Part shown: piece by piece, positions 44,371 through 55,151 of the stretch
Layout: each line of letters begins with the position of its first letter
How positions within the stretch are numbered: position 1 is the stretch's first letter
Source: Diabrotica undecimpunctata
Lineage: Eukaryota; Arthropoda; Insecta; Coleoptera; Chrysomelidae
Length of the DNA: 64,000 bases
Direction of reading: 5' to 3'
Assembly (NCBI RefSeq): GCF_040954645.1
Contig: NC_092804.1
Span: forward strand, 94,446,862-94,510,861
Notes under the pieces: generated by a model
Databases searched by the model: none
What the model saw: the letters and a program-made list of their open reading frames with translations, nothing else
Told to the model about the DNA's origin: nothing
Translations under genes and position numbers: made by a program

Positions 44371-45715
44371 GTGATGTCAAAAAAAACGGGCGGCGATAAG
44401 CCGCCCGATGAAAAAAACACTGATAGTGATAATAGCAGGTATGTTCAGCAAATAGATATGAATAACAGTTATAGACCAGGAGATAATGGTCCATTTTATG
44501 TGTTTGTGGAACATAAAAATAAAAATTTAGGGAGACTTTTTCCAATTAAAATAGGGCACTTTCTACTTAAAGATGAAATTTTAAAAAAAGATGTAATAGA
44601 CATTAAACCGGTAGGAGTTAATAGGGTAAAGGTTATTTTTAATACCTTAGAAATAGCCAATAGTTTAGTTAACCACGAAGTTATATTAAAAAATGAGTTA
44701 ATAGCATTTATACCTAAATTCTACACTCACAAAAAAGGAGTTGTCAGGATGGTAGATACTTTCTTTTCTGAAGAATATTTATTAACGGCTATCAAATCAA
44801 ACAAACAGGTATTAAGTGTCAATCGTATGAAAAGGAAAATTATAGACTCTGATGGAAATGTAGTTTTGGTAAATAGACAAATGATAATAGTAGAATTTTT
44901 AGGAAATGAAATTCCAAAATGTATACAAAGAAATTTATGCAATTTTCATGTTGAACCTTACATACAACCCGTTGTACAGTGTTTCAAATGTCTGAGATAT
45001 GGCCACTCAGACTAGGCTATGGCTAGCTAGACAATGTAAATCAAAAAATGAGAGATTCCAAAAGTGTACAGATACAAGTCATACAAAAGAGGATTGTAAA
45101 GAAAATAATTTGTGTATTTATTGTAATAATAACGACCACCCCTCAATTTCACGTATTTGTCCTGTATATGCAAAGCAAAAAGGGATAAAACAAATTATGT
45201 CAGTTGAAAACATTTCCTTTAAAGAAGCCGAAAATATATACAATAATCCATCATATGCGAAGGTGGCTACGAATAACCGTTTCTCTATTTTAAACAACGA
45301 TAACAATTTTCCAACTTTACCGAATACTTCTGGCGGCAGTCCATCATCTAATAGTACTTTTAAAAAACCAAAACCAGCTTCTAAAGTGAATACTGTTAAA
45401 ACAATTAAACGAACACACCCAACCTCTCCTACACCAGATATGATGCCTGTAAAAAAATCTTTTAAACCTAGTCAAAAACCTAAACCCATTATACCTAACC
45501 CCTACAGAGAAGAATTTATGGACTATAAAGAGAAAACTATAATGTTAATTACCTCCTTCCTAAATAAATTTCAAAAAAATTTTCAATTACCACCAAATAC
45601 TCTCATGGAATCTAATATCCGGGACTTTGTAGAAAGTGCATTTGTTCCAAGTGATCCAAATGATGCCATGGAAACATATAGTGAATCAGATTCAAGTGAA
45701 AAACTATTTTACTGA
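44371..45715 (+). pseudogene. I-like LINE ORF1 (gag-like), frameshifted
   Basis: The first frame (44,371-45,015) has an Asp/Asn-rich start and an RRM-like middle (FYVFVEHKNKNLGRLFPIKI, VNRVKVIFNTLEIANSLV). It ends in a zinc knuckle, VVQCFKCLRYGHSD, where a TAG breaks it. The second frame (to 45,715) continues with KCTDTSHTKEDC, CIYCNNNDHPSISRICPVYA and the conserved MSVENISFKEAENIYNNPSY. A Pro/Lys-rich tail follows. Multiple CCHC knuckles are the norm for ORF1 of I and Jockey-type LINEs, which packages the RNA. One frameshift near 45,010 disables it. Confidence 0.8.
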
Positions 45716-45913
45716 TTAAACTTTAAAAATGGCGAATAAACAAACAATTAAAAACCAATTAGTAATTTTGCAGTGGAATAGTAGATCAATAACATCTAAT
45801 AAAAATAATTTCTTAAATTACCTTAATAAAAACCATGTTGATATTATCATACTTTCCGAAACTTGGCTTAGGTCTAATAGTAATTTTAATATTAAGGGAT
45901 ATAACTTCATTAA

Positions 45914-48315
45914 CCTTTCCGTGGCCGTGCGGGGTATTTTAGGTACCCCACTTGCGGTTTTGTTTTTATAACTTTTCAAAATATTTTTATTTTTCTTTAT
46001 CCCTCCAGGTAATCTTAGAAAATATATTACCAAATCATTTTTTTGTAAAAATTATTAAATATAATTTCAATTTTATAGTAAAATTGAAATTAATTCCTTG
46101 GGGTACCTCCGTTACCCCGCACGGCCTGCTGCGTATTGAAATCATACGCGTATATTCCTGTCGTCAGCCAGCCAAATATGATGTAAACGAAATGAAATGA
46201 AATGTAAACAATATTCTATTTTTAGATTACTGTTAGACTAAAATAATCAGGTTTAGATTACTTTAGTCGATCTTAGTAGTAATTTCTTTGCTTTGCGCTA
46301 CGTATTTGTGTATTTCGGAGAAAATGGCGCGACGTAAATATTATACTGAAGAGGAATTAAGTAGAATTTTAGAAGAGAGTGACAATGATGAATACGAGAT
46401 CAGTGATAGTGAATCAGAAAGTACCGACAATGTCGAAGAACAACAAACAGTTCTAGATGAAATTACAGTCTCTGAAAATGAAAGTGAAAAGTCTACTTTT
46501 GAGCCAATTGCGGAAATACTAATATCGAAATCAGGATATGAATGGAAAACGCAACCCCCTGCACCTACAAGGCGCAAGGCTCATAATATATTAAATTGTC
46601 GAGAAGGTTTACAAAATAATAGGTGAGTAGGTATACATTTTGAAAATAAACAAATGTTTTGATTAATTCGCAATTCGTTTTATGACAATATGCTACAGAC
46701 ATATGCACTCACACAAATCGACATGGAGAAGTATATTCTGAAAAATTTAATGAAACTCATCCTGATGATCAAATGCGTTGGAAGAATGTTACAATTACTG
46801 AATTATACGCTTTCATTGCAGTGCTTATAGCAAGTGGGAGGAATCACGGAAGAAAACTCCACTTGTCGGAAATGTGGGCCGAAAATGAACTATTCAAACA
46901 ACCATTCTTTACTGCTGTAATGTCTAGAAATAGATTCAAAATGATATATAGACACTTGCGATTTGATGACCCCTCAACAAGAGCAAATAGAATAATAAAA
47001 CAAAAGATAAACTACAAGCAATTCGCAATACATACGATCAATTTGTAAAAAATTGCGTTGATAATTATTCACCTGGTGAAAATATCACAGTCGATGAGAG
47101 ATTAGCTACATTCAGAGGAAAATGTCCTTTTAGAGTTTATATAAAAAGTAAACCTGGTCGATATGGAATAAAAATTTGGGTTTGTTCGGACTCTGATACT
47201 GCTTATATTTTGAACAGTCAGATATACACTGGAATGATAGAAAATCAACGAGAAATAAATCAGGGTTTTAGGGTATTTCTAGACATGGTTAAACCCTATT
47301 TTGGATCAGGGCGTGTAGTTACCACAGACAATTTTTTTACCTCTGTTCCCCTAGCCGAAGAACTGCTAAGACGTCAACTTACAATTACGGGAACTCTAAG
47401 GGCCAACAAAAAAGAGATTCCTGCTGAATTTGCTCCAAATTCTGCGCGCGAAGAACGTTCCTCTATTTTTGGATTTTCTAATGATCTCACATTAGTATCC
47501 TATGTATCTACAAAAAAGAAAGCTGTCATTTTGTTATCGACACAGTTTCACAGCGACGAAATATCCTCTGATGAAAAAGAACAACGTAAGCCTGAAATTA
47601 TTTTACACTACAATAAAACCAAAGGGTCAGTTGACACCGGAGATAAAATGACTAGAGAATATACATGTGTTCGTTCAACTAGGAGATGGCCATTTAGGAT
47701 TTTTATGGAAATTATTGATATGGCTGCACTCAATGCCTATATTATATTTACTAAAAAGTTTCTCGATTGGAAGAGTAATGACCGAAGTAGGCGAAGAATT
47801 TTTTTACAAAACTTGGCAGAAGAACTTTCATTCCCAAACGTTCTACACCGGAAACAGAATAATAAAAATTTTCACAAAACTGTAAAAAGTGCAATAGACT
47901 TATTTCTCTCTAATAGCAATGCCACTGTGTCAGAAACCCCTGCCAGAGACATTCAACAATATACAAATCGAAGATGCAGCTTTTGTGCCAGAACACGGGA
48001 CAGAAAGACTAAAATATCATGTAGTACATGCAGAAAACCCATATGCAACATACATCGAGAAGAAACTAAAACATTTTTTTGCCCTGACTGTAAAAATGAT
48101 AAATAAGATCATATTATTGTAATTACAGGTAAAATAAAAAAAATGTACATCTTTTTAATAATAAAAACAAATTATTTCAGTGACTAGAGCTTTATTATAT
48201 AACTTTCCAAACAATAATGTATAATTTAAATGAATTATTAAAGTATTTTAGTGGGGTACCATAGTTACCCCGCACGGCCTGCAACGTAAGTTTTTATAGC
48301 ACGATTCCGGAAAGG
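45914..48315 (+). mobile_element. piggyBac transposon, 2,402 bp
   Basis: TTAA flanks both sides (45,910-45,913 and 48,316-48,319). The ends CCTTTCCG are inverted copies, and subterminal GGCCGTGCGGGGTA with GGTACCCC palindromes occur at both ends. Removing the element and one TTAA rejoins the LINE ORF2 in frame (ATT AAA AGG). Size, target and ends are all canonical. Confidence 0.93.
46324..48106 (+). pseudogene. piggyBac transposase (one frameshift)
   Basis: The start MARRKYYTEEELSRILEESD opens an acidic N-terminal region. A GTGAGT at about 46,623 and a CAG near 46,695 bound an intron or short gap. NVTITELYAFIAVLIASGRN then begins the DDE domain. A one-base shift near 47,000 separates FDDPSTRANRI from SPGENITVDERLATFRGKC (first Asp). 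The second Asp is in VVTTDNFFTS and the third in KGSVDTGDKM. The C-terminus has a Cys-rich finger (RRCSFCARTRD, CSTCRKPICNIHRE, FFCPDC). Only the shift, and possibly lost residues at the 46.62-kb junction, impair it. Cut-and-paste at TTAA. Confidence 0.85.
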
Positions 48316-48504
48316 TTAAAAGGTGTCGTGATGACGGATATGGCGGAGTTGGTATATTTATCTTACAAACAATTAACTATCAAGAAAGTGAAATAATTCA
48401 AAACTTTTCAAGGGGCATTGAAGTATGTGCAGTATTTATTCCAGATATAAATATTTCTTTCGTTTCAGTATACAAACCTTCAGACATAGCAGCCACAAAA
48501 AAAA

Positions 48505-48775
48505 GGGTATACCGACAAAAGGACGCGGAAAAAAGGACGCATAAAAAAGGACGCGGAAAAAAGGACGCGCGAAAAAAGGACGCGTGGAAAAAAGGACGCG
48601 TGGAAAAAAGGACGCATATTATTAATGAAATACTATAAATAGTTTATTTTAATTGACAATAGCAATTACCCCCGTTTATCCCCTATATATAATTACAGAA
48701 AATGATTCTACCTAACCTAAAATCGGTTACGGTAAAAGTAAAAAGTGAAAAATATTTATATGAAAAAAACTTGCC
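48505..48775 (+). repeat. MULE left TIR with GGACGCG minisatellite
   Basis: Seven units of about 16 bp (GGACGCGGAAAAAA, GGACGCATAAAAAA, GGACGCGTGGAAAAAA...) followed by a unique part inverse to 50,742-50,880 (CCTAACCTAAAATCGGTTAC). Confidence 0.9.
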
Positions 48776-48918
48776 TTCACACTTTATCCAGGCTTAGGAG
48801 TGGCAGCAGAAGCTGGCGTGTTTACAAGTTTTTTTTTATTTTTTTTTATTTTTTGCTTTTTTTGGAATTTTTTTGTCATTTTATTTTTGTTTTGTTTTAT
48901 TTTTGATATTAATTTTTT

Positions 48919-50325
48919 TTATGTTTGCAACTGAAAATTGTGAGCAATGCCTCTCAAATATTCTAAAGTTGGTCTGTCAGCATAATCGGCAACAATAGTC
49001 CTTATCCTGTTTGCTGTATCTTGATATTTTCTTTTGCGTGGAGGTACATTGCCCGAAATGTACTGCTCTATTTTCAAAACATTTAAATCATATTCTTTTT
49101 TTAGAGAATTAATAAATTTCCAAATATTCGGATGTGCACTATTGAGAAGAGAAGAAAAGCTGTTGTGCCATCCTTCGACAGCATTATTAGTTCGAGGTAT
49201 ATCTTGGTCTGCCAAATCGTAACAATTCCATACATTTGCTGGAAAAAGGGGTTGTCTTCGATTTCCTCTTCTAGCTAATCTCCCTACCCAAGTGTCTTCA
49301 AAGTAATTAATCAGCGGCACTAGTAGTTCTTCATTTTGTGTATAAAAATCGCTATTGAGCAACTCCTCGTACACTCTGACTACATGGTTGTCTGGAACAA
49401 ACGCAAGAGCTGTCAATTGTCTTAGGTGAAGGGCGAAGTCAGGATTCTCAATATATCTACGTTGCAATCCGGCACTTTGAATATGGCGCCACATACACTG
49501 CGAGAAATGAAAAAAACATCCGCGGATTCTCACATTTGGGAACTCAGTTTGTGCAGCATTCATTGCCGCTCTTTCAAAGTCCATCATTATTGTTAGAGGG
49601 CGCAAGGCCGGATTCAACACCTTTAGTTGCTGAAAAACACGTGTATAAGTCTCTTGTGTTTTGTTCGTTAGAAGTGCAAATACAGTCGGGATTACATTAC
49701 TGTATCGCACTCCATGAATTGTGTATATTTGAGAAAACAATGGTGGTGCTGAGTTAAATGTTCCATCGGCATACCAATGATCGCATTGTTCCATAAATCT
49801 TAAATATCTTTGTGTTGAAAATAACAAAATACGTTCTTCTTCTGGCCCGCTATCAAATAATAGAAATAGCTCACCGCCTGTAGTTGTTTTATATTCTTCA
49901 GGAAGCACAAGTTCTTCTAAATTTCTCGGATTTGCGGGCGTACCTTCTAGCTCGTTCCGAACTCTTTGCACAGTTTTTTTTAACGACGACACTGATGGAA
50001 GTTGTGCCGTAGCAGCTAAGGAAAGTCCTTGAGAAATTTCACTTACTACACCTTGGGTGGAGTGTTCCAGTTGTTGTGCAACTTCTTTCATCCGGTTACA
50101 AGCTTCTTTTGCTTCAATCTTTGCCGTGTCTGCAACGTGATTATGTTCTGTGGATTTTGTAATTTCATCCACAACGGTATGCACTCTTCCTGTACATTTA
50201 CACTTATTATAAGTAGCACACTTCCAAATTGTCTTTTCACCAACCACTCGCTCTTTTTTATGGAGAAATCCATTATAAAGTAACAAGTTGTTGCCTTTTT
50301 GGCTTTTCACAAACGCTAACACCAT
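48919..50325 (-). CDS. MULE transposase with FLYWCH-type zinc finger
   Basis: 468 residues, uninterrupted. Residues 5-65 form a FLYWCH/WRKY-like finger (NNLLLYNGFLHKKERV, WKCATYNKCKCTGRVH, EHNH). A linker leads to the MULE core: WYADGTFNSAPPLFSQIYTI (Asp187), LTIMMDFERAAMNAAQTEFP (Asp249), GCFFHFSQCMWR (the Cys-x2-His motif, 270-273) and TNNAVEGWHNSF (Glu384). This DDE order is that of MuDR-like transposases. The start is an ATG with no earlier in-frame start. It has all catalytic residues and full inverted repeats on both sides, so this copy could be capable of movement. It is antisense to the host LINE. Confidence 0.9.
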   Translation of the reverse strand: MVLAFVKSQKGNNLLLYNGFLHKKERVVGEKTIWKCATYNKCKCTGRVHTVVDEITKSTEHNHVADTAKIEAKEACNRMKEVAQQLEHSTQGVVSEISQGLSLAATAQLPSVSSLKKTVQRVRNELEGTPANPRNLEELVLPEEYKTTTGGELFLLFDSGPEEERILLFSTQRYLRFMEQCDHWYADGTFNSAPPLFSQIYTIHGVRYSNVIPTVFALLTNKTQETYTRVFQQLKVLNPALRPLTIMMDFERAAMNAAQTEFPNVRIRGCFFHFSQCMWRHIQSAGLQRRYIENPDFALHLRQLTALAFVPDNHVVRVYEELLNSDFYTQNEELLVPLINYFEDTWVGRLARRGNRRQPLFPANVWNCYDLADQDIPRTNNAVEGWHNSFSSLLNSAHPNIWKFINSLKKEYDLNVLKIEQYISGNVPPRKRKYQDTANRIRTIVADYADRPTLEYLRGIAHNFQLQT

Positions 50326-50741
50326 CTTAACAGACTGATATCAATTTGTAAAATGTTTTCTTGTTAAGAACAGAATAAATTACCTACCGCGACAAGTTTC
50401 CCCTATATAAACAATTTGGTTAATGATGTTTTGTTATATCGGACCTTTTGTAATATTCATTTCTTAAAAACAATTATCAAACAATTAGAAAGTTTTATTT
50501 TCTTACTAATCGTTTCTATTTACATTCTTAACATTACCTGCGGAATTTATCAACCTTCCGGTTCGCGTTAAACACTCATTAGACCCCTTACTGGGCTGGT
50601 ACTTGGGTTTTTCTAATCCCATACATAATTCTGATAATATGGAATCTAACCTGTTTCAATACCAGAAATCTTGAATCAACATTATATTAGTATTTATTAT
50701 TTTACTTAAGATATTTTAGTCCTAAGCCTCGATAAAATGTG

Positions 50742-51013
50742 AGGGCAAGTTTTTTTCATATAATTATTTTTCACTTTTTACTCTTACCGTAACCGATTTT
50801 AGGTTAGGTAGAATCATTTTCTGTAATAGCATATGGGGATAAAATGGGGGTAATGGCTAATGTCAATTAAAATAAACTATTTATAGTAATTCATTAATAA
50901 TATGCGTCCTTTTTTCCACGCCTCCTTTTTTCGCGCGTCCTTTTTTCGCGCGTCCTTTTTTCCGCGTCCTGTTTTCCGCGTCCTGTTTTCCGCGTCCTTT
51001 TGTCGTAGATTCC
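50742..51013 (-). repeat. MULE right TIR
   Basis: Inverse of the left TIR, with its own set of units (TTTTTTCGCGCGTCC, TTTTCCGCGTCCTG). Unit number and spacers differ slightly. Confidence 0.9.
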
Positions 51014-54000
51014 AAAAAAAGATTGGTTAAACTTATTGGTACAGTTTGATGATATCTCCCGTACAATTTTTTGCGGCGATTTTAATGTACACCATTACAG
51101 GTGGGGCCCTATTCCGGAAGATCGCGGGGGAAAGGATTTAACAGAAGCTTTAGATTTTTTGGAACTAATTACTTTAAATGATGGATCGCCCACTAGAGTT
51201 AATCCCAATGGTAATCACTCTGCAGTTGATTTAACTCTTATCTCCCCTTTTTTGGCAGATTTGGTAAATTTATCTCTAAATAATTCAGATAACTGTCGAA
51301 TAACAAAAAAATTATTTGAAGTTATATCTTCAGCAGCATCTGCATCCATGCCCGTTAAAAAACCTTTCATTCCTTCTGTCCCAAGGCCCTATTGGTGGGA
51401 CAAAGAATGTTCTGATATAGCTGAAAGTCGCTCCCACGCACTTAAATTGTTCAGAAGACAAGGAAATATTACAAATTATCTGAATTACCAAAATATTGCA
51501 GCAAAGGCTAAACTCATTTTCAAGTTAAACCAAAAAAATAGTTGGATAACCTTTCTTAATCAACTCAATAGATCTACACCCCTTTCAAACATTTGGAATT
51601 GTGTAAAAGTTATAAGAAACAAATATCATAAACAAAAGAAACCTCCATTGCACGAAGATTTAATTGAGGATGTTCTGAATCAGCTGGCCCCGCCTTCGGT
51701 CTCTAATGTCAATGTAGACAATCAAAAAAATTTTCATTTTTGTTCTACTTCAGATACTATGTCTAAAACTTTTACCTATTCAGAGTTAATTTTGGCAGTA
51801 AACCAAACCAGAAGCACGGCTCCCGGTTTGGATGGTTTCACATATATTATAAAATTTTACACAATCTTCCAGTTTCAGCTAAACAAATCATTTGAAAAAT
51901 TTTTAACAACTGGTGGGTAAAACAAGATTATGCTGAGGATTTAAAAAATATTGTTATATGTTTAATTAGAAAACCATCTAAAGATCCAAAATTACCCTCA
52001 TCATATCGACCTATATCGTTAATGTCTTGTCTGACCAAGACTTTTGAACGCATGTTTAAGTTTCGCCTAGAACATTTTATTGAAAGCAATTCTCTCCTAC
52101 CCACTACACAGTATGGATTTCGGAGAGGCCGTAGTACGATAGATGCATTGATCCATATGGTTACAGATGCACAAATATGCTTATCTGATAACAAATACAT
52201 GTTATGCCTATTTGTGGACCTAAAAGGTGCATATGATGTGGTTGATTTAAGTATTTTAAAAACAAAATTGTGTAGAATGGGTATCAGCAAACAGGTATCA
52301 AATAACTTAATAAATTTGTTTCTAAACAGAAAAATTTATATTCGTGACCACAGAAATGTACTCCACGGGCCAAGAACAGTATATAACGGTTTGCCGCAGG
52401 GATCAATATTTAATGCTATTTAATGCACTTTTATTTAATGTATACACAGCAGAGCTGCATAGTTTGATGAATGACACTATAAAAGTTATACAGTACGCGG
52501 ATGATATTTTTTTCTATACTATCCATAGTTCATATGAACGATGTATTACAGATTTAGAGTATATTTTTTGCTGCATGCGTGATTGGTTACATACTATGGG
52601 TTTTAGTGTTTCACAGCAAAAGACAGCGGTTATGTGTCTTACTAGGCACAGACTTAAAACACCCGATTTGTATACCATAGATGATTTTACTGTACCCGTA
52701 GTGAAAGAATATAAATATCTTGGCATCTATATAGATAATAAACTCCTATGGACCAGCCACATAAAACACGTGAAGCAAAAATGTGAGAAAGGGCTCAATC
52801 TTCTGCGTGTAGTTTCGAAATATAAATGGGGTGCAGATGTTAAAATATCTCTTACTTTTTACAAGTCATAAATCCGCTCAATAATAGATTATGGATGTAC
52901 TATTTATGCCTCAACTAGCAAATCAAACTTATTAATCTTAGACAGAATTCAATATAAGGCAATTAAAATAAGTCTAGGAATTATGATGTCGTCACCGAAT
53001 TGTGCAGTTCTCGCTGAAGCACAAGAACCGCCTTTGTGCCTTCGAAGAGAGTACTTAGCTAATAAACAGCTAATAAAGTATAGGACGTTTAGTACATTTA
53101 TGGTCAAAAAAATATCAAATATAGTGGTCCAGAATCTTACAAACAAATATTGGAGAATTAAAACGTCTCCCCCTCTTGCTGATGCTTTTATTGACACTGA
53201 GAGACATAAAGAACTAATACATAGTCAAAAAAAATATCCTATTTACGAAATCGATTTTGCAGCCTTAATATTTAAACCAACCATTATAATTCCAAACTAT
53301 CCAGATAATATATTTCTATCAAAATTAATTTTCAAATCTATACTCTGTAATTTAGGAGAGAATAAAATCATCATCTATACGGATGGATCAAAAAAAAGAT
53401 TTAAAACAGGCTGTGCATTTTTAGTTTCTAATATTAACCATGTTGAGCAATATCAAGTACCTTATTATTTATCGATTTTCAGTGCAGAAGCTATAGCTAT
53501 TAGGAAAGCTTTAGATTGGTGCGAGATGAATTTACTTTTATCTGTGGTAATTGTAACAGACTCTCTCTCAGTTTTGAACGCCATTAAAAGCCCTCCTTTT
53601 AATCATTATAATAAAAATATTCTTCTATCTATAAAAAATAGTCTATATAAACTGCAGGAGTATGGTGTACGAGTTACACTAGTCTGGGTTAGAGGTCATT
53701 CAGGGATAACTGGGAATGAAGCAGTTGATATCGCAGCTAAAAAAGCACTTGACTCAGAATTGAAAGTAAACATGTGCAACCCATCAGATCTTATTAATTT
53801 ATATAAGGCTGACGTAAGGGTTAGATGGGAAACTCAGTACAGTAAATTTTCAACTACATCAGAGAACCTCTATTTTAAACTTCAACCGGTTTTACCGACG
53901 AACATTCCTTACATCAATTCGTGGGATTATAATAGATATAAGTCATCAATTATATCACGTTTAAAACTTAATCATGGTCGCTTTCCAGCACATTTGTTTA

Positions 54001-54436
54001 GGATTGGTATCTTAGATTCTCCGTGTTGTCCTCACTGTCCAGAAAAACCTTTAGCCGATATAAATCACGTTTTCTTAGAGTGTCAAAAATATACTGCACA
54101 TTCAGATATGCTGTACCAAGAACTGAAAAAGTTTGTAAGTCTACCAACTAACATTCCTACTTTATTAGCACAACAAGAGAAAGAAATATACAACCTTTTA
54201 ATCAAGTTTGTTTTAGAAGCAAAAATAGATATTTAGCTCATATATAGTTAAATATGTGTATATGTATATATGTGTATATAAATATGTGTTTACAAACATT
54301 ATGTAATTAGAATCCAAACCTCTGTTTTACCCCATTTGTTAATACCTCCTGCCCGTGACCTAGTCTAGTTTGTCTTAATAAAAATGTCTTGATGGGTCCC
54401 TAGACAAGAAACGAATGGCCATGTTTTTATCCCTAT

Positions 54437-54531
54437 CCTATCCTTAATAATAATAATAAAAAAAATACAAATATTCTGTGGCAAATAGACAAGTTCTAAT
54501 GCCATCCACTATCTACACACACACACACAAG
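54437..54531. other. (TAA)n tail plus ~70 bp extra before the LINE target copy
   Basis: TAATAATAATAA then A-rich sequence, then about 70 bp ending in ACACACACACACAAG, directly before TTTCCGGATC. The extra part is not gag sequence, since in the gag frame it would end in a stop. It may be a 3'-transduced segment or part of the true LINE 3' end. Confidence 0.5.
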
Positions 54532-54541
54532 TTTCCGGATC

Positions 54542-54670
54542 CAAACCTTCTTCTTTTAAAGCGTTCTTTAGTCGTTGGACTAAATCAGCCTTTTTCCCGG
54601 TAGAAGCTAATTCCCTATCTTCAAGATGCCTTCTTAAATCCGTAACTGTGAGCTCATAAATCGTAGCCAT
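54542..54670 (-). pseudogene. Gypsy gag N-terminus: SAP-like domain
   Basis: Minus strand from ATG 54,670, about 40 bp inside the 5' LTR. TIYELTVTDLRRHLEDRELA followed by KKADLVQRLKNALKEEGLDP matches the two-helix SAP motif (LkvaeLk-eLk-Rgl-t-GkKaeLveRL). It is cut at GATCCGGAAA, which recurs at 44,209-44,218 where gag resumes, so removing the LINE rejoins the frame. SAP motifs bind AT-rich or scaffold DNA and occur in chromatin proteins. Confidence 0.75.
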
Positions 54671-54695
54671 TTCCACAATTTCCACTTATTCCACT

Positions 54696-54711
54696 TTTCT
54701 TCTGACACCAC
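54696..54711 (-). promoter_or_regulatory. Primer-binding site
   Basis: On the minus strand TGGTGTCAGAAG lies one base inside the 5' LTR, the position of the tRNA primer site; TGG starts are typical because tRNAs end in CCA. Confidence 0.65.
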
Positions 54712-55151
54712 TGTTATGAATTTATTAATTAACTTATAATTTGTTCTATTTTATTTATTAATTCTTTACTAATTTATTATATCGTTCTTATTTTAATTTA
54801 TTAAAACACACGGTAATTTATATCAGTTTATTAAACTATTGTACAATTTATTTGACGAACGTTACAATAAAATCGCGGGCGCGGGTATTCAGATATTAAC
54901 TGTTTCCAAAATGAAAGTTCCGTCATATTTATACGAAAACAGCTGTTCTCGAACCATATGGATGTTGACCTCAATTGACCTGGTTTCGCCTCGAATGCAC
55001 AGGCTGAATTCCGGAAGGTTCGAATGGAACCAGTTTTTTTATTACTTGGAGTTTCTGCCAGCTGGTCGAAGGGTCTCGTACAATCTAAAACATATTAGTG
55101 AATAAATACATGTTTACAGGTTTTTAATATGACTCATATTTTTACGTAACA
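54712..55151 (-). repeat. Gypsy 5' LTR
   Basis: 440 bp with the same ends as the 3' LTR. It keeps a 65-bp segment (CTCAATTGACCTGG...) missing in the other. Confidence 0.9.

Larger units (their letters stand above)
48505..51013 (-). mobile_element. MULE (Phantom-like) transposon with tandem-repeat TIRs
   Basis: Inverted ends of about 270 bp start GG and include CGACAAAAGGACGCGG. Each end has 6-7 tandem units of GGACGCG(G/T)AAAAAA. Flanking runs of 8 and 7 A (48,497-48,504 and 51,014-51,020) are the target duplication, indistinguishable in a poly(A) stretch. Removing it rejoins the LINE codons ATKKDWLNL in frame. One intact transposase gene is inside. Family from the transposase, size and long TIRs. 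Confidence 0.88.
45729..54236 (+). pseudogene. I-like LINE ORF2: endonuclease, RT, RNase H (interrupted)
   Basis: Segments: 45,729-45,913 (LVILQWNSRSITSNKNNFLN, IIILSETWL); 48,320-48,500 (CRDDGYGGVGIFILQT); 51,014 on (TIFCGDFNVHHYRWG, NHSAVDLTLISP). Each transposon excision restores the frame. The SDH motif of the endonuclease is deleted near 51,285. RT shows RSTAPGLDG, SYRPISLMSCLTKTFERMF, CLFVDLKGAYDVVD, GLPQGS and IQYADDIFFY, with shifts near 51,850 and 52,410 and a stop near 52,869. RNase H shows IIYTDGSKKRFKTGCAF, FSAEAIAIRKAL, VVIVTDSLSVLNA and WVRGHSGITGNEAVDIA. The C-terminus holds CCPHCPEKPLADINHVFLEC. Inactive. Confidence 0.85.
44219..54531 (+). mobile_element. I-like LINE carrying piggyBac and MULE insertions
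   Basis: TTTCCGGATC stands at 44,209-44,218 and 54,532-54,541, a 10-bp target duplication inside the gypsy gag frame. The LINE has a 5' UTR of about 150 bp, ORF1 with zinc knuckles, and ORF2 with endonuclease, RT and RNase H. Its 3' UTR ends in (TAA)n near 54,447-54,460. TAA tails and an RNase H domain are typical of the I clade. About 70 bp, including a (CA)n, lie between the TAA tail and the target copy. Two DNA transposons (45,914-48,315 and 48,505-51,013) interrupt ORF2; without them it is about 5.4 kb. Confidence 0.85.
38920..55151 (-). mobile_element. Ty3/gypsy LTR retrotransposon with macro and CCCH domains
   Basis: Minus strand. Two direct LTRs (38,920-39,294 and 54,712-55,151) beginning TG and ending CA are flanked by the 4-bp duplication CTTG (38,916-38,919 and 55,152-55,155). 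A tRNA-primer-like TGGTGTCAGAAG lies inside the 5' LTR and a polypurine tract (AAGAGGGGGG) next to the 3' LTR. Genes in order: SAP-type gag N-terminus, coiled-coil/CCHC gag, protease, RT, RNase H, integrase, macro-like domain, CCCH finger. An I-like LINE of 10.3 kb splits gag. Without it the element is about 5.9 kb. Broken by two or more shifts and stops; LTRs differ by only a handful of substitutions plus one 65-bp indel. Confidence 0.88.
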
